This document shows, in pieces, positions 30,730 through 40,067 of a stretch of DNA of 64,000 nucleotides (the stretch's first letter is position 1; each line of letters begins with the position of its first letter). The translations under genes were made by a program, and so were the position numbers. The DNA lies in contig KV419458.1 of NCBI GenBank assembly GCA_001630475.1, positions 1 through 64,000 of the forward strand. Reading direction: 5' to 3'. The notes beneath the pieces were generated by a model. That model did not search any database, was not told the DNA's origin, and saw only the letters and a list, made by a program, of their open reading frames with translations. The stretch comes from Sistotremastrum niveocremeum HHB9708. Its lineage: Eukaryota > Basidiomycota > Agaricomycetes > Sistotremastrales > Sistotremastraceae.

Positions 30730-33700
30730 ATGCCTCTCTCCGCGGATGTCAACACGAACCTGCTTAGAACTCTCAAAATCGTTCAAAGTATTGGTGAGGC
30801 CGTACCGCATGGTGGGATTTTGAAAGCCGTTGCGGGGGTTGGGATCACGATATTGGAGACTGCGGAGGTTGGTAGTGTTCTGAGGTCCAGTCACGACTGG
30901 ACTTTTGACCCTCGCAGGGTGCGACTGGCAACTGCCGGTCCGGTTGCCGTCCAAAATTTGGCGTGACTGGCAACTGCGACTGCGGTTGCGGTCCGGCGAC
31001 CGGTCACGGCTGCGACCAGTTGCGCAACCGGTCACGGCCACCTTTTCCAGTCACAACTGGTCTTATGTCAATATTTTAATCATTATTATATTATATATAC
31101 TGTATATACACCTCATATGATGTGGTACATGCATATAGAGACCAATATATACCAGATATGTCACCACAAACACCCATTTGAGACCCAAAATACCCTCTGG
31201 GTACCCTGGTTGAGGACCATTAAGGGTCCTCGGTTGCGACCACGGTCACGACCGGTCATGACTGCGGTTGCTGGTTGCCTGATTTTCCAGGAACCTAGGC
31301 GACCGGCAACTGCGGTCCGGTCACGGTCCGGTCGCGACCTGCGGTTGCCACCGGTCACGGCAACTGGACCTTGGAACACTAGAGGTTGGTCCTTTCTCAT
31401 GCTGACACTACACAATGATGCTGATAGATTCTTTGAGAAGAGAGCTCGACTAAACAAGGATGAATGTGCTGATATAGCACGACGAGCAGCGGAGCATATA
31501 TCAGTGCTCAAGCGACTAGACGAAGATGAAGAGCTATCCGATGATCTTAGAGAACGGCTCCAGCGCTATCATCGGTGCGTACTGCTACTCTCGCTATTTC
31601 ATTCTACAATATCATTGACGTGAGTCGCAGAGTTCTAGAAGAGGTGTCAAGGGCCGTCGAACGGATAGGATCGAGATCGAAGAAGACAAGCATACTCAGA
31701 GTGACAAGTGTGTCAGAAGAGACGAAAGAATGTTTGGACAAGCTGAATGAAGCATACCAGACCTACATCGTAAGTCTTCATTACTAATGGCATACGCAGA
31801 AGCATGATTAGCTGATTTGATACCTAGTTCGAATTCTCGATCGCAGCTGACAACAAGTTAACGACCCTCGTCAATGGGATGCAGTCCCTTTCCCTAAGAA
31901 TGGACTTGCAATCGTCTTCGAGACAAGGAGAAACGGATGAGGTACGCTTGTCTGGATCTTCATACTTGGCTCGGTGTTGACGATCTTCGTCAGATACCTC
32001 TCCGCCAAATAGAGTTTGATGAAGAGATTTCTCGAGTTGAGAAGAAGACGTACATCCTTCGTATAGAGCATGGGAAGATGACAGACTTGATGGGGAGGCG
32101 AAAGGCTGTCATCTTGCGTAGGTTTGAGGTGAAGCCTGAGGTAGAGGACAGAGATCGGAATTTAGAAGAATTCAAGAAGGAGCTTAGACTCCGCGGGGAT
32201 CTTTTGTGAGCGTTGTCCTCCTGTTCTGAAGCGTTCAACGTAACCTGACGCCTTGATCCTCAGAAATCGACATGTAGCCAGAATGCTCGGCATTGCAAGT
32301 TCGGATACGGGGAGAACGATGATGATTGTGATTGAGGCTGGTACGTCCATTGGGTCTTCCAGGAGGCTCTGACTGATCGTGACCGTAGGCACCATTTCCG
32401 CATACGAGTACCTCCAAAATTTGCCCGGGTTTGAGTATTTATGTCTACGCGGATTGTAAGCCTCCCTTTTTCGACGTTGATGTCAAGCTAACAAGGGACC
32501 AGATGTGTGAATTTGCGGTGCGTCATGTTCAGTGGATGCGTACTCAGTGCTGACCAAAGGACGGCAGGCAGGATATCGATTTCTCCGGGAACACAGAGGG
32601 TCTTGGAGCGGAGGGGTGAGTGTTTTAGCAGTAGATATGCAAGAGGAGCGGCCGATGACAGAGTCGAGCAGTATCGGGATGTTTTGCTGAGTGCAAAGGA
32701 CAAGCGGTTGTGCATGGGAGGATTGGGGAGAATGGACAGTCGGTGGGAGGATTCAGGTTGGCGGATGGACGAAGCAGCCTGGAGGGTGAGTGAACCTTGA
32801 CTGCGAAGATTAAGCGCTGACGAAGGAGCAGTTGAGAGACGGAAACGGTGAGTCGGATTTGGTTGCTAGGGGACACTTTCTTAGTCAACGCAGATACTAC
32901 TGGGGGAGGGAGCGGGTCATTTAAATTCTATGCAGATGAGTTCGAGCGAATGAGGGAAACAGTGACGAGATGGAATGAAGAGAAAACCGAAGAGAATGCA
33001 CGACATCTGTTTAGTTGGCTGACGTTGTGGAGCGGACCAAATGATTTTGAGCGAGAAACAGAGAATCTGCCGACTGTTGGTGAAATTGGGTGGATCGACG
33101 GAAAAGAATGGCATCCAATTCCTCTTGTTCATCACTTCCCACTCGCCGATCCACAAGAATATAAGATGGCTGCTTCTCGATTGTGCGACGGAGAGTGGGA
33201 GACAATCGTGGGAACGCATATCGGAGGATACACAAGGTCAGTCTCTTGATTGTCTCGATTTGGTCACTCAACTGCCGCAGATGGTCGATCGACGTTTCTC
33301 TAACAGAGAAAGTCTATCTCCGCACGATTGTCTGCTCCCTTCGCCCAAATGAGATCTTCGACTTCTTTTATGGATCTGCGCTGTCACTTGCCTGCAATTT
33401 TGGGGTCGATGTCGGTTCCCTCTGTCTAGGTCTATATTCCCTCGTTCATAATCTTGTGTACTGACTGTTTGTAGTGTCTCGCACGGGCTTCGATGTTGAT
33501 GTTTCTCTCACGATCTCCAATGAACCCTCCTCAACTGTCTACTACTTCGCCCATCCCCCCTACTCCAAAGGATATATGCCTGATCCTCCTGGCTTCTGGT
33601 CGCGTTGTCCCTATCCTCTCTGCTCCGATTGCCGCCTCCATGCTGATGCCGCGCAAGTCGGCTTTAATGTGTAAGGTCTAAATCGTGCCTCCTACTTTGT

Positions 33701-33953
33701 AAACTAATGCCAATTCAGAGAACCGTTTGTCGAGTATGAAAGAATCACCAAGCCTATCCTCTCTGTCCTTCAAGACCTCGAGTCACACGGCTTCCTCTCC
33801 ATCCCCGATATCACATATGCATCCAACCTGCCCTTCGCCTCCATCACAGAAGTCTCTGAACATGCAACCGGCCCAACCATCTCGAAACGTCCCAAGAAAC
33901 GCTTCGGCGATGCCCTCCTCTCTGCGTTCAGCAAGAAGAGGAAGACTTCGTGA
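30730..33953 (+). pseudogene. Copy 5: pseudokinase gene with intronic hAT and a frameshift
   Basis: Exon 1 (30730-30867) encodes MPLSADVNTNLLRTLKIVQS. A hAT element fills the start of intron 1; its duplicated target GAGGTTGG carries the splice donor on both sides, so splicing might survive. The exon for AYEYLQNLPG is 67 nt where paralogs have 71, a 4-nt deletion near 32445 that shifts the frame before the 15-nt microexon (32503-32517). The 16-nt microexon is at 32832-32847. The N-lobe has VILRRF (no Lys) and resembles copies 6 and 8, whereas the preceding exons resemble copies 7 and 10, so the copy is a mosaic. The tail is KKRFGDALLSAFSKKRK. All other exons are open. I lean to a recent pseudogene. 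Confidence 0.7.
30873..31381 (+). mobile_element. Non-autonomous hAT-like element, complete (509 bp), in intron 1 of copy 5
   Basis: Same length and ends as 1559-2067 and nearly identical in sequence. The 8-bp duplication GAGGTTGG lies at 30865-30872 and 31382-31389. Copy 9 shows the empty site (GGAGGTCGGTCC). No coding capacity. Confidence 0.92.
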
Positions 33954-34384
33954 TCTCGCCGGGATTCAGCAAGGACGAACCCGCATTCGATGCGTCTTTT
34001 ATTCTCTCTCTATTGATGCTCCTTGCGCTTCCCGTCATTACACTGAAAAATCAACTCCCAGCGCATAGCATGATGTAGATTTGTATCTTTTCGTACGGTT
34101 CCTCGCTCGCGGCGTCGCTTTTCTTTTGTCACTCGCGAGGTGCGACTGTTTCAAATGAATTGTACTTATACAATGCATGTCTTTGAGGTCGAGCTCCCTG
34201 TAATATTTCGTGTATTTTTTCCTCGGATCATGTCGTGTGTAGTCTACCTTCTCAACGCACTTGTAGAATCAAATCCCTGCGTACAATCAAGAACTGAGCC
34301 TCTTTCATGTTTGCACGACACAAGTCGGCAGAATTTCTACAAAGCTGCTTCGTCAGCTCTCGTTAGCGTTCATCGAAGTCGAGT
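33954..34384 (+). other. 3' flank of copy 5
   Basis: Nearly identical at first to the flank of copy 4, then to the flanks of copies 6 and 9. No gene. It ends in CATCGAAGTCGAGT (34371-34384), the target duplication of the LINE-bearing insertion. Confidence 0.7.
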
Positions 34385-34656
34385 AGTAGTAGTAGTAGAT
34401 GTTTGTATTTATTAACCGCGTCAAGCAAGCTAGTGCTAAGTAGCGGTGACCCGGCCTACGGCCGGGTCCGGTAGGTAAAGGTCTATGTACAATAAAGGTT
34501 GTAATGTATATGAAATGATTAGTTGGGGAATTGGAAAGTAGGTGGGGCGAGTCTCTGATTCTGTCTGGAGATTGGTTGTCATGATAAAAGAAAAGAAACA
34601 AGGTGAAGGTTTTACCAGGGCATGGTATCCCGTGCCTCTGGTATGTATAGTGGTTT

Positions 34657-35050
34657 CTGTCAACAAAAAATAATTTGACACACACACGCACTTTTTCGCA
34701 CACACACAACATTCCTAACCCTAGACCCTGAGTAAAAAGTGTGTGGGTGTCAAGAAAAGCAGCTGTGTGTGCGTTTGAACGCAAAAATTGCCTTTTTGGG
34801 ACAGAAATTCTTGCTCACACACGGATTTTTTGTTTGCACACACAAAATAATTACTATAAAAGGAAATTTTCCGTTGTACACACACACAAGATTGAGTTTT
34901 GAACACCCACACCTCAAGTCCTCAAAGGGTCCTAGGGTTAGGAATCGTGTGTGCGCAAACACGCGTTCCAAAAAAGGCAATTCCGAGCTATTCCGACGTG
35001 TGCGTGCGCGAAAATGTGCGTGTGTGTGCAGAATTTTTATTTGTTGACAG
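34657..35050. mobile_element. Foldback element with long inverted arms, inside the LINE
   Basis: The arms begin CTGTCAACAAA and end TTTGTTGACAG and continue as imperfect inverted copies through CACACACACGCAC, TTTTCGC and, deeper, CCTAACCCTAGACCCT versus AGGGTCCTAGGGTTAGG. Nearly the whole 394 bp is one interrupted palindrome rich in GT/CA. No ORF of note and no clear target duplication. It sits at the end of the LINE RNase H frame, whose last residues (DPVNK) are read from the element's first bases. Confidence 0.7.
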
Positions 35051-36110
35051 GATCCATCATAGGTATGGAGCCCACTTTCGTGAAGGCCCCTGACTGTCGC
35101 ATGAATTCCGCAAGTGTAGTGATACCCTTCTGGTCGGACAGGAGTTTTCCTATTTGTATCTCCGGGTCGAAGTCTCTGAGGATATGTCGAAATGGTTCAT
35201 GTCGAGGACAGTGTCGGAACATGTGTTCCCTCGATTGTGGGTCATATCCGCATGGGCATTCTCTGGGTTCTGATGGTACGAATTTGGCGTAATATTCGCC
35301 TATGAAGGCGTGTCCTGTTCTGCATTGGGTGATTCGACCATATAGTGCGCGAGGAAGGTTCCGGAAGTGATCTTTTGTCTTCCTCGTGGGCGCGGTGGTG
35401 TTCGATGGTGTGTATCTGGTTGACATGTGTCCAGCCTTCCACTGCTCGGCCCATCGCTTGGTGACCTCTTCCTTTGCACATCGCATGAGATGAGCGAAGG
35501 TCGGCCGCATGTCTGAATCCTCTTCCGCTGCTTCTTTTGCCAACCCGTCTGCTCTCTCGTTTCCTTCAATTCCCATATGGCTTGGTATCCATGACCCTTC
35601 CACTTGGATTCCCATCGCCTCGAGTTCCTGCCTCCGGTCTCGAAAGTCGAGCGAGTAAAGCTGTGCTGGGTGTACCTCCGGGTTTTGGATTGCAAGGACT
35701 GCCGCACTGTTGTCTGCAAAGATGTGAACATTTGAGAGCTCTATCCGTCGGTCAATGAGAGTTTGCTTAGCTTGGTTTATCGCAAGGCTGATTGCTAGCA
35801 TCTCGGCGTCGTACACTTCTGCCTTTGCTCCCATGGCAACTTTCTGCTCATCTATGATGGCTCCGCGGTGGTACACAACGGATGAGGCCCCTGTTTGTCT
35901 TCTCTCGTCTCTCTCGATCATAGACCCATCGGTGTAGATCAGGAGATGCTTGGGATCGAGCTTAATGATTGCCAGTTTCGCTCGGTGAGCCTGGAGTGCG
36001 TCCTTCTTGTTTCCAGACATCAGTCTAGAGTTCCGGGGGCTTGGGTCCTTAGAGTATTCCCAGGGGGCGGCAACGAAAGGGACCATTCGTTCCGCTGGCA
36101 TGTCGACCAT
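35037..36110 (-). CDS. LINE RNase H-like domain fragment
   Basis: About 357 codons. An N-terminal ERMVPFVAAPWEY linker is followed by an RNase H fold: YTDGSMIERD, a Glu in KAEVYDAEMLA, FADNSAAV, and HMGIEGNERADGLAKEA, which supply the D-E-D-H/D residues of the family. A C-terminal part follows with CPCGYDPQSREHMFRHCP, resembling the Cys-rich end of many LINE proteins. The frame is open upstream of the first Met for about 25 more codons, so this is part of a longer polyprotein. Confidence 0.8.
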   Translation of the reverse strand: MVDMPAERMVPFVAAPWEYSKDPSPRNSRLMSGNKKDALQAHRAKLAIIKLDPKHLLIYTDGSMIERDERRQTGASSVVYHRGAIIDEQKVAMGAKAEVYDAEMLAISLAINQAKQTLIDRRIELSNVHIFADNSAAVLAIQNPEVHPAQLYSLDFRDRRQELEAMGIQVEGSWIPSHMGIEGNERADGLAKEAAEEDSDMRPTFAHLMRCAKEEVTKRWAEQWKAGHMSTRYTPSNTTAPTRKTKDHFRNLPRALYGRITQCRTGHAFIGEYYAKFVPSEPRECPCGYDPQSREHMFRHCPRHEPFRHILRDFDPEIQIGKLLSDQKGITTLAEFMRQSGAFTKVGSIPMMDPVNK

Positions 36111-36195
36111 ATCGCACAGGTCAGTGAGGCGTGTTTTAAGTGCTTTAGTTGTTGTCCGACGTTGGGGAGTCAGTCTTCGAGCGGGAGGGATGTTG

Positions 36196-36214
36196 GTGTG
36201 TGTGTGTGTGTGTG
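36196..36214. repeat. GT microsatellite
   Basis: An uninterrupted GT run on the + strand (CA on the LINE sense strand), directly upstream of the RNase H fragment in LINE orientation. It may mark the tail of a separate LINE fragment. Confidence 0.8.
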
Positions 36215-36775
36215 AAATCGCTTGGTGTCCTGCATGAGAACAGCGACCGTTACCATCTCAAAGGGAGATAGTAACTGCGTAAGCTTGGAGCAGCAGGGTC
36301 CAAAGGGCCTCCATACAAGGCTCCAATTTATCCCAACCATTACCAAGACGCCAAAAAGGACAGTCAATCTCATGTCTATATTATATACATTCGAAAAGCA
36401 AGTAGGGCGGACGGCAAGCAGAAAGGCAGGCAACGGAGATAACGCGGTGAAAGCGCCGCTGACTCTCGGCAACGAGCGCAGCCGAGACATGGCCCGTGCA
36501 CGGTGCACCGGCAAAACAAGGGCATGGCCCGTGCGCGAAGTCTAAGACAGGGGATAGACAGAATTTGAACTGGACAGTAAGAGAAGTACAATGATAAGAC
36601 AACGCAGTGTGAGGCAATAGAATATAGAGCATCTCAACGAGCGGTGCGCAAGAAAACAGTATGAGGGAAGAGTGATCGCACGTAATCAGGGCACGACAAT
36701 GGTGAACGTAGGAGATGATATGGGGCGAGCAATAAGCAGTGAATCATAGATCCAGGCATGTTATCAACGAGAGGA

Positions 36776-37106
36776 TGCTAGTCATTCATAGCACCAGGCG
36801 TCGGTAGGACAGTAGGAGGGCATGCTAGTCATTCATAGCAGCCAGAAAAGCGGGATGACCGCTGCGCTAGTCATTCTTAGCGCAACGGGGCAGAAAGTAG
36901 GCAGGTGGTTGTGCTAGTCATTCTTAGCACAACCAGAACTGATGGAAACATGGCAGTCGACGATGGTGAGTCGGGTATTCAACATCAACGAGCGTGCTAG
37001 TCTGTCTTAGCCGCCGTCGCAGATAACAAATACGCATGCTAGTCTGTCTTAGCAGCAAAGGTATATCAAAAGCCGGTATCCCGCCGCATGCTAGTCTGTC
37101 TTAGCA
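36776..37106. repeat. Array of seven stem-loops, GCTA-GTC..TC.-TAGC
   Basis: Seven units occur at 36776, 36823, 36863, 36906, 36996, 37037 and 37089. Each has a GCTA / TAGC stem and an 8-base loop GTCATTCA, GTCATTCT or GTCTGTCT. Outside the core the stems differ between units but still pair: TGCGCTA / TAGCGCA, and the 11-bp TGGTTGTGCTA / TAGCACAACCA. Spacer sequence between units is unrelated and of varying length (about 20-70 bp). Not a CRISPR and not a simple satellite. Confidence 0.75.
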
Positions 37107-37414
37107 GCGAACGGGTCGGTATTCCAAGTGTGGTGAGCGAGTCGATGATGGTGGTGGGCATCGTTGGATCGGTGGATGGCTTCTAGTTAGGATGTGCTCC
37201 GTCCGCGCCACTTTCGCGGGGAAAGACATTAGACGAGAAGACGACTCAGCAGGTTTGACTAGCGTTCGTGATAGCCAGAGAGGCAGTTCTATATCCATCC
37301 GTTGTTGCGAGGAACGCCGAGCAAGCCACCAGCCGTCCAAGACCAAGCGATGTGGCCAATATTCCTATATCAGTGCAGATATCAAGCTCATGTGTCCCAC
37401 AGGATAATTGAGCA

Positions 37415-38262
37415 TCAAGACACATCAAGTAGATCAAGTAACGAGCGCATCGAAGAGAGAAAGGGGTCAAATTTGGGGGTACCCTCGACAGCGTTGAGAG
37501 GTGGCGTATTATTTCGCCACCGATCGGGCAGCCTGTGCAGCAGGGGGCTCAGAGCTGCAATTCTCAGCATCCGAAGGCCGTTCTTCCGATTAAGTAGATC
37601 GAGATGTAGCTGGATGGGAGGGACAGACGCCTCGACTTCGAGGGCTGTTGTTGGTGTCGGTGTCGTACGGAAGACTGCGCATATGTGGCGTAGTGCAGTA
37701 TTTTGCACCTTTTCGACGAGGTTTGCGTGGCATTTCTTCCCAGTCCACCATATCTCGCTCGCGTAGGTCATTACTGGTAGGACGCATGAAATGTAGAGAT
37801 GCCGGAGGTGTTTTTGTGATAATCCCCGGATGGTGTTGCCCAATATTCTGAGAGCGTTGACGACTCTTGTGGCTTTCTTCGTGGCCTCTTTCACATGATG
37901 ATTGAATAGTAGCTTAGAGTCAAAATGAACTCCAAGCCATTTCATCGTGTCGCTCGGCTCGACAACGATCATTTCTCCAGCAACATTGAGGTGTATTGCT
38001 GGTTTCTCGTTTTTATCGCATCTTCGGTTCGAGAAGTGAATGAGCCCGAACTTCGATTTATCTGCTGCTAGACCTGCTCGAGTGAGCCATGGATCAACGG
38101 TATTGTCGTATAGACCTTGTAAGATTATCATGTTTTGCTGTAGTGATGGGGATGCCACATATAGGAGCCCGTCGTCGACATATGCCAAAACTGTTGATCT
38201 CGATCGATCTTTGATTCCGTCCCGTAGTTCGTTGGCAGCTATCTGGTTTATCTCTTCCAGCA
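37415..38262 (-). CDS. LINE reverse transcriptase fragment
   Basis: The fragment starts within the RT domain at the 5'-truncation point. It contains the catalytic AYVDDGLLY motif, then KSKFGLIHF, TMKWLGVHFDS (the conserved K-LG motif) and the thumb region with LYISCVLPVMTYASEIWW, as in Jockey/Tad-like LINEs. The frame closes after LLDLLDVS. Upstream residues in the same open frame (MSVRPGVERY onward, above 38262) belong to the host spacer, not to the LINE. Confidence 0.8.
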
Positions 38263-38276
38263 CATCGAAGTCGAGT

Positions 38277-39500
38277 GATCGAAGGCCACTCATGTCTCTT
38301 CTTATCCTTGACCGCGAATCTCCATGCTTCCAATATCTCTCGACGCCAGGCCTCACGGACATAACCAGAAGATTTCAATCCCATTGCTTGGCCACTTGAC
38401 TTCTGGGAATTTTCGTGTTGGCACCACTGGTATAATGTGAAATCGTGGAGGACAGCTCGACATGTGTGTATTAGCTATGCTATACCATATCAAGCTCTCT
38501 CAGGAGAAACAATACTAATGTGGACTCTGTGTCACAACAACTGGTACCCGTATAACACGCAGAATATTCTAGGAAGGCTCAAGAGTTCGTTCGAAATGGA
38601 GGATCTAGAGTGGTGCTTTGCTTTCGAGGGAGCAGTGCAGAGGCTGGAGTCGTCGGCATGAGGTGAGTCCAATATCAGCTCCGTGATGGTTCTCTAACTG
38701 TACTGATCGTGACCTAGGGACGTCGTTCTGGATGCGTAAGATGGATTAAACGATTGTCCGATTACTGAGGGTCGCCAGATCGAGTAGGAGGACTGGAATG
38801 ATCTGCGGGGAGGCTGGTGAGTCCAGTGAAATAAGCTTCTCTACGACTTCGTGCTAATGCATCCCAGATACGAATACTGCACATGAATATCTCAAATGTT
38901 CGTCCTTCAAGATCATTCTTATCGACCGTCTCGGATATCATGGCTTCGTCCAATTATCGCGAGGCGCGGTCTGGATCTCAAGCAACGCGCCAAAAATACG
39001 GCATGGGTGTAGTGCAATCTCGAACGGCATGGTGCTCCGGATTTCAAGGCTCATTCCTACCTAACATATATTTGAATCGTCAAAGAATTTACTGCAGCAT
39101 CCGAGATCTCCAGCGCAGTTCGTAACAAGGACCTCGGTCTTCAGAATCCAACTTCCGAGTCATGAATATCGTGCAGAGATGATTTCATTGTTGCGCAGAG
39201 GACGAATCTCAAGGTGCGACCCGATTCTGGGAGTTTCTCTTCCAAAACGCAGTGTTTGAGCCCTCAAAAATAATTTATATAGCACAGGATACCACAAGAT
39301 GAAAGAATTGATCGGCTCAATGTTCAATAGTCGCTGCGACATCAAAGAGATCAACACGTATTCGGTTCGACTCACAGTGACATGGCAATGATGGCATGGT
39401 CGACTGTTTGACAATCTCAGCAAAGCCATGGCCAGCCGTTGTCCGTTTTCCAAAGAGCGCGTCAGCTTCGTCTTGGGAGTGAACTTACAAGTTTGCGTTT
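38277..39500 (+). pseudogene. Spacer before copy 6, with kinase-like relic
   Basis: The relic is best read at 38500-38960: FEGAVQRLESS (alpha-C-like exon end), then after an intron-like gap ARSSRRTGMICGEAG followed by a donor, then AHEYLKCSSF. These match FDNEVEIRRDLL, ASRRTKIIVIEAG and AYDYLQNL of intact members in order and spacing, but the frame is not kept. It is similar to the relic at 28107-29900, so the decayed gene was duplicated along with the array. Confidence 0.5.
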
Positions 39501-39574
39501 GCTGACGAGGCCCTATACGCGTCCTTCGAGGTTTTGAGTAGACTTTCAACGCGGTAGGAGGCAAACGAAAACGA

Positions 39575-40067
39575 TGACGTCACGCGATCCTTCTTCAATA
39601 ATTCCATGCTAAATAGAAATTTCGAAAGCCAGTCTCGAGTTCCTGTGAAACGAACTTCGATGGATTTGGTCGCATATGGGTCTGTGATAGAGAAGACCAA
39701 AACCCACTAGATCCACAAAATGAGAATTTTCAGAACTTCGACGCTGAGAACTTGAAGATTTTCGGGTTTCCGGTCTTACGACCGAGCCTCTCTTCCTCGG
39801 CGTCGCCACCATGTCGTCCACCGCCAACGATATTCGTAATAACACTCTCAGCTCACCGTGAGCGATGTAGCACTGGCTCTTCATGTCGTCTTTCCAGAAA
39901 TGCCACCGCTGTGCTAAATAGGAGGCTTTGAGAACACAGCCTGGGCGTCTCTAAAGGTACGACTACGATGCACCCACCCATTTGTATTTCTTGAAGCTCA
40001 TTCCCATTCCCACAGCCTATCTCCTATCCTCTCGTTCCCTCGTTCCCTCTCCTCCTCTTCTATACCG
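39575..40067 (+). promoter_or_regulatory. Promoter and leader of copy 6
   Basis: TGACGTCA at 39575-39582, 486 bp before the ATG, within text shared almost exactly with the promoter of copy 9. The TTCCGGTCTTACGACCGAG hairpin lies near 39768-39787. An upstream ORF at 39811-39861 encodes MSSTANDIRNNTLSSP. The AGGCT / AGCCT hairpin (about 39921-39941) and leader-intron donor GGTACGAC follow. Confidence 0.6.

Larger units (their letters stand above)
34385..38262 (-). mobile_element. LINE-bearing insertion (5'-truncated non-LTR retrotransposon)
   Basis: A 14-bp duplication CATCGAAGTCGAGT bounds the insertion (34371-34384 and 38263-38276); the spacer before copy 7 has the uninterrupted site. On the minus strand the sequence starts inside a reverse transcriptase, later shows an RNase H, and ends in a (CTA)n tail (34385-34398 on + reads AGTAGTAG), all typical of a 5'-truncated LINE. 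Between the RT and RNase H parts lies 1.3 kb with a GT microsatellite and a stem-loop array. The end of the RT part (MRSLLDLLDV) and the start of the RNase H part (LKTRLTDLCDMVDM) look alike, so two related fragments may be joined rather than one element interrupted. Confidence 0.8.

Noticed and set aside
34700-34960. Interstitial telomere
   Set aside because: TTAGGG-like words occur only once per arm and as part of the inverted arms, not as a tandem array.
36776-37106. CRISPR-like array
   Set aside because: Regular short repeats with unique linkers look superficially similar, but the repeats are 16-30 bp hairpins of varying stem, linkers vary widely in length, and the genome is eukaryotic.
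37415-38400. Open frame running from the spacer into the LINE RT as a host-LINE fusion gene
   Set aside because: The upstream residues are spacer sequence found in other spacers without the LINE, and the join coincides with the target duplication.
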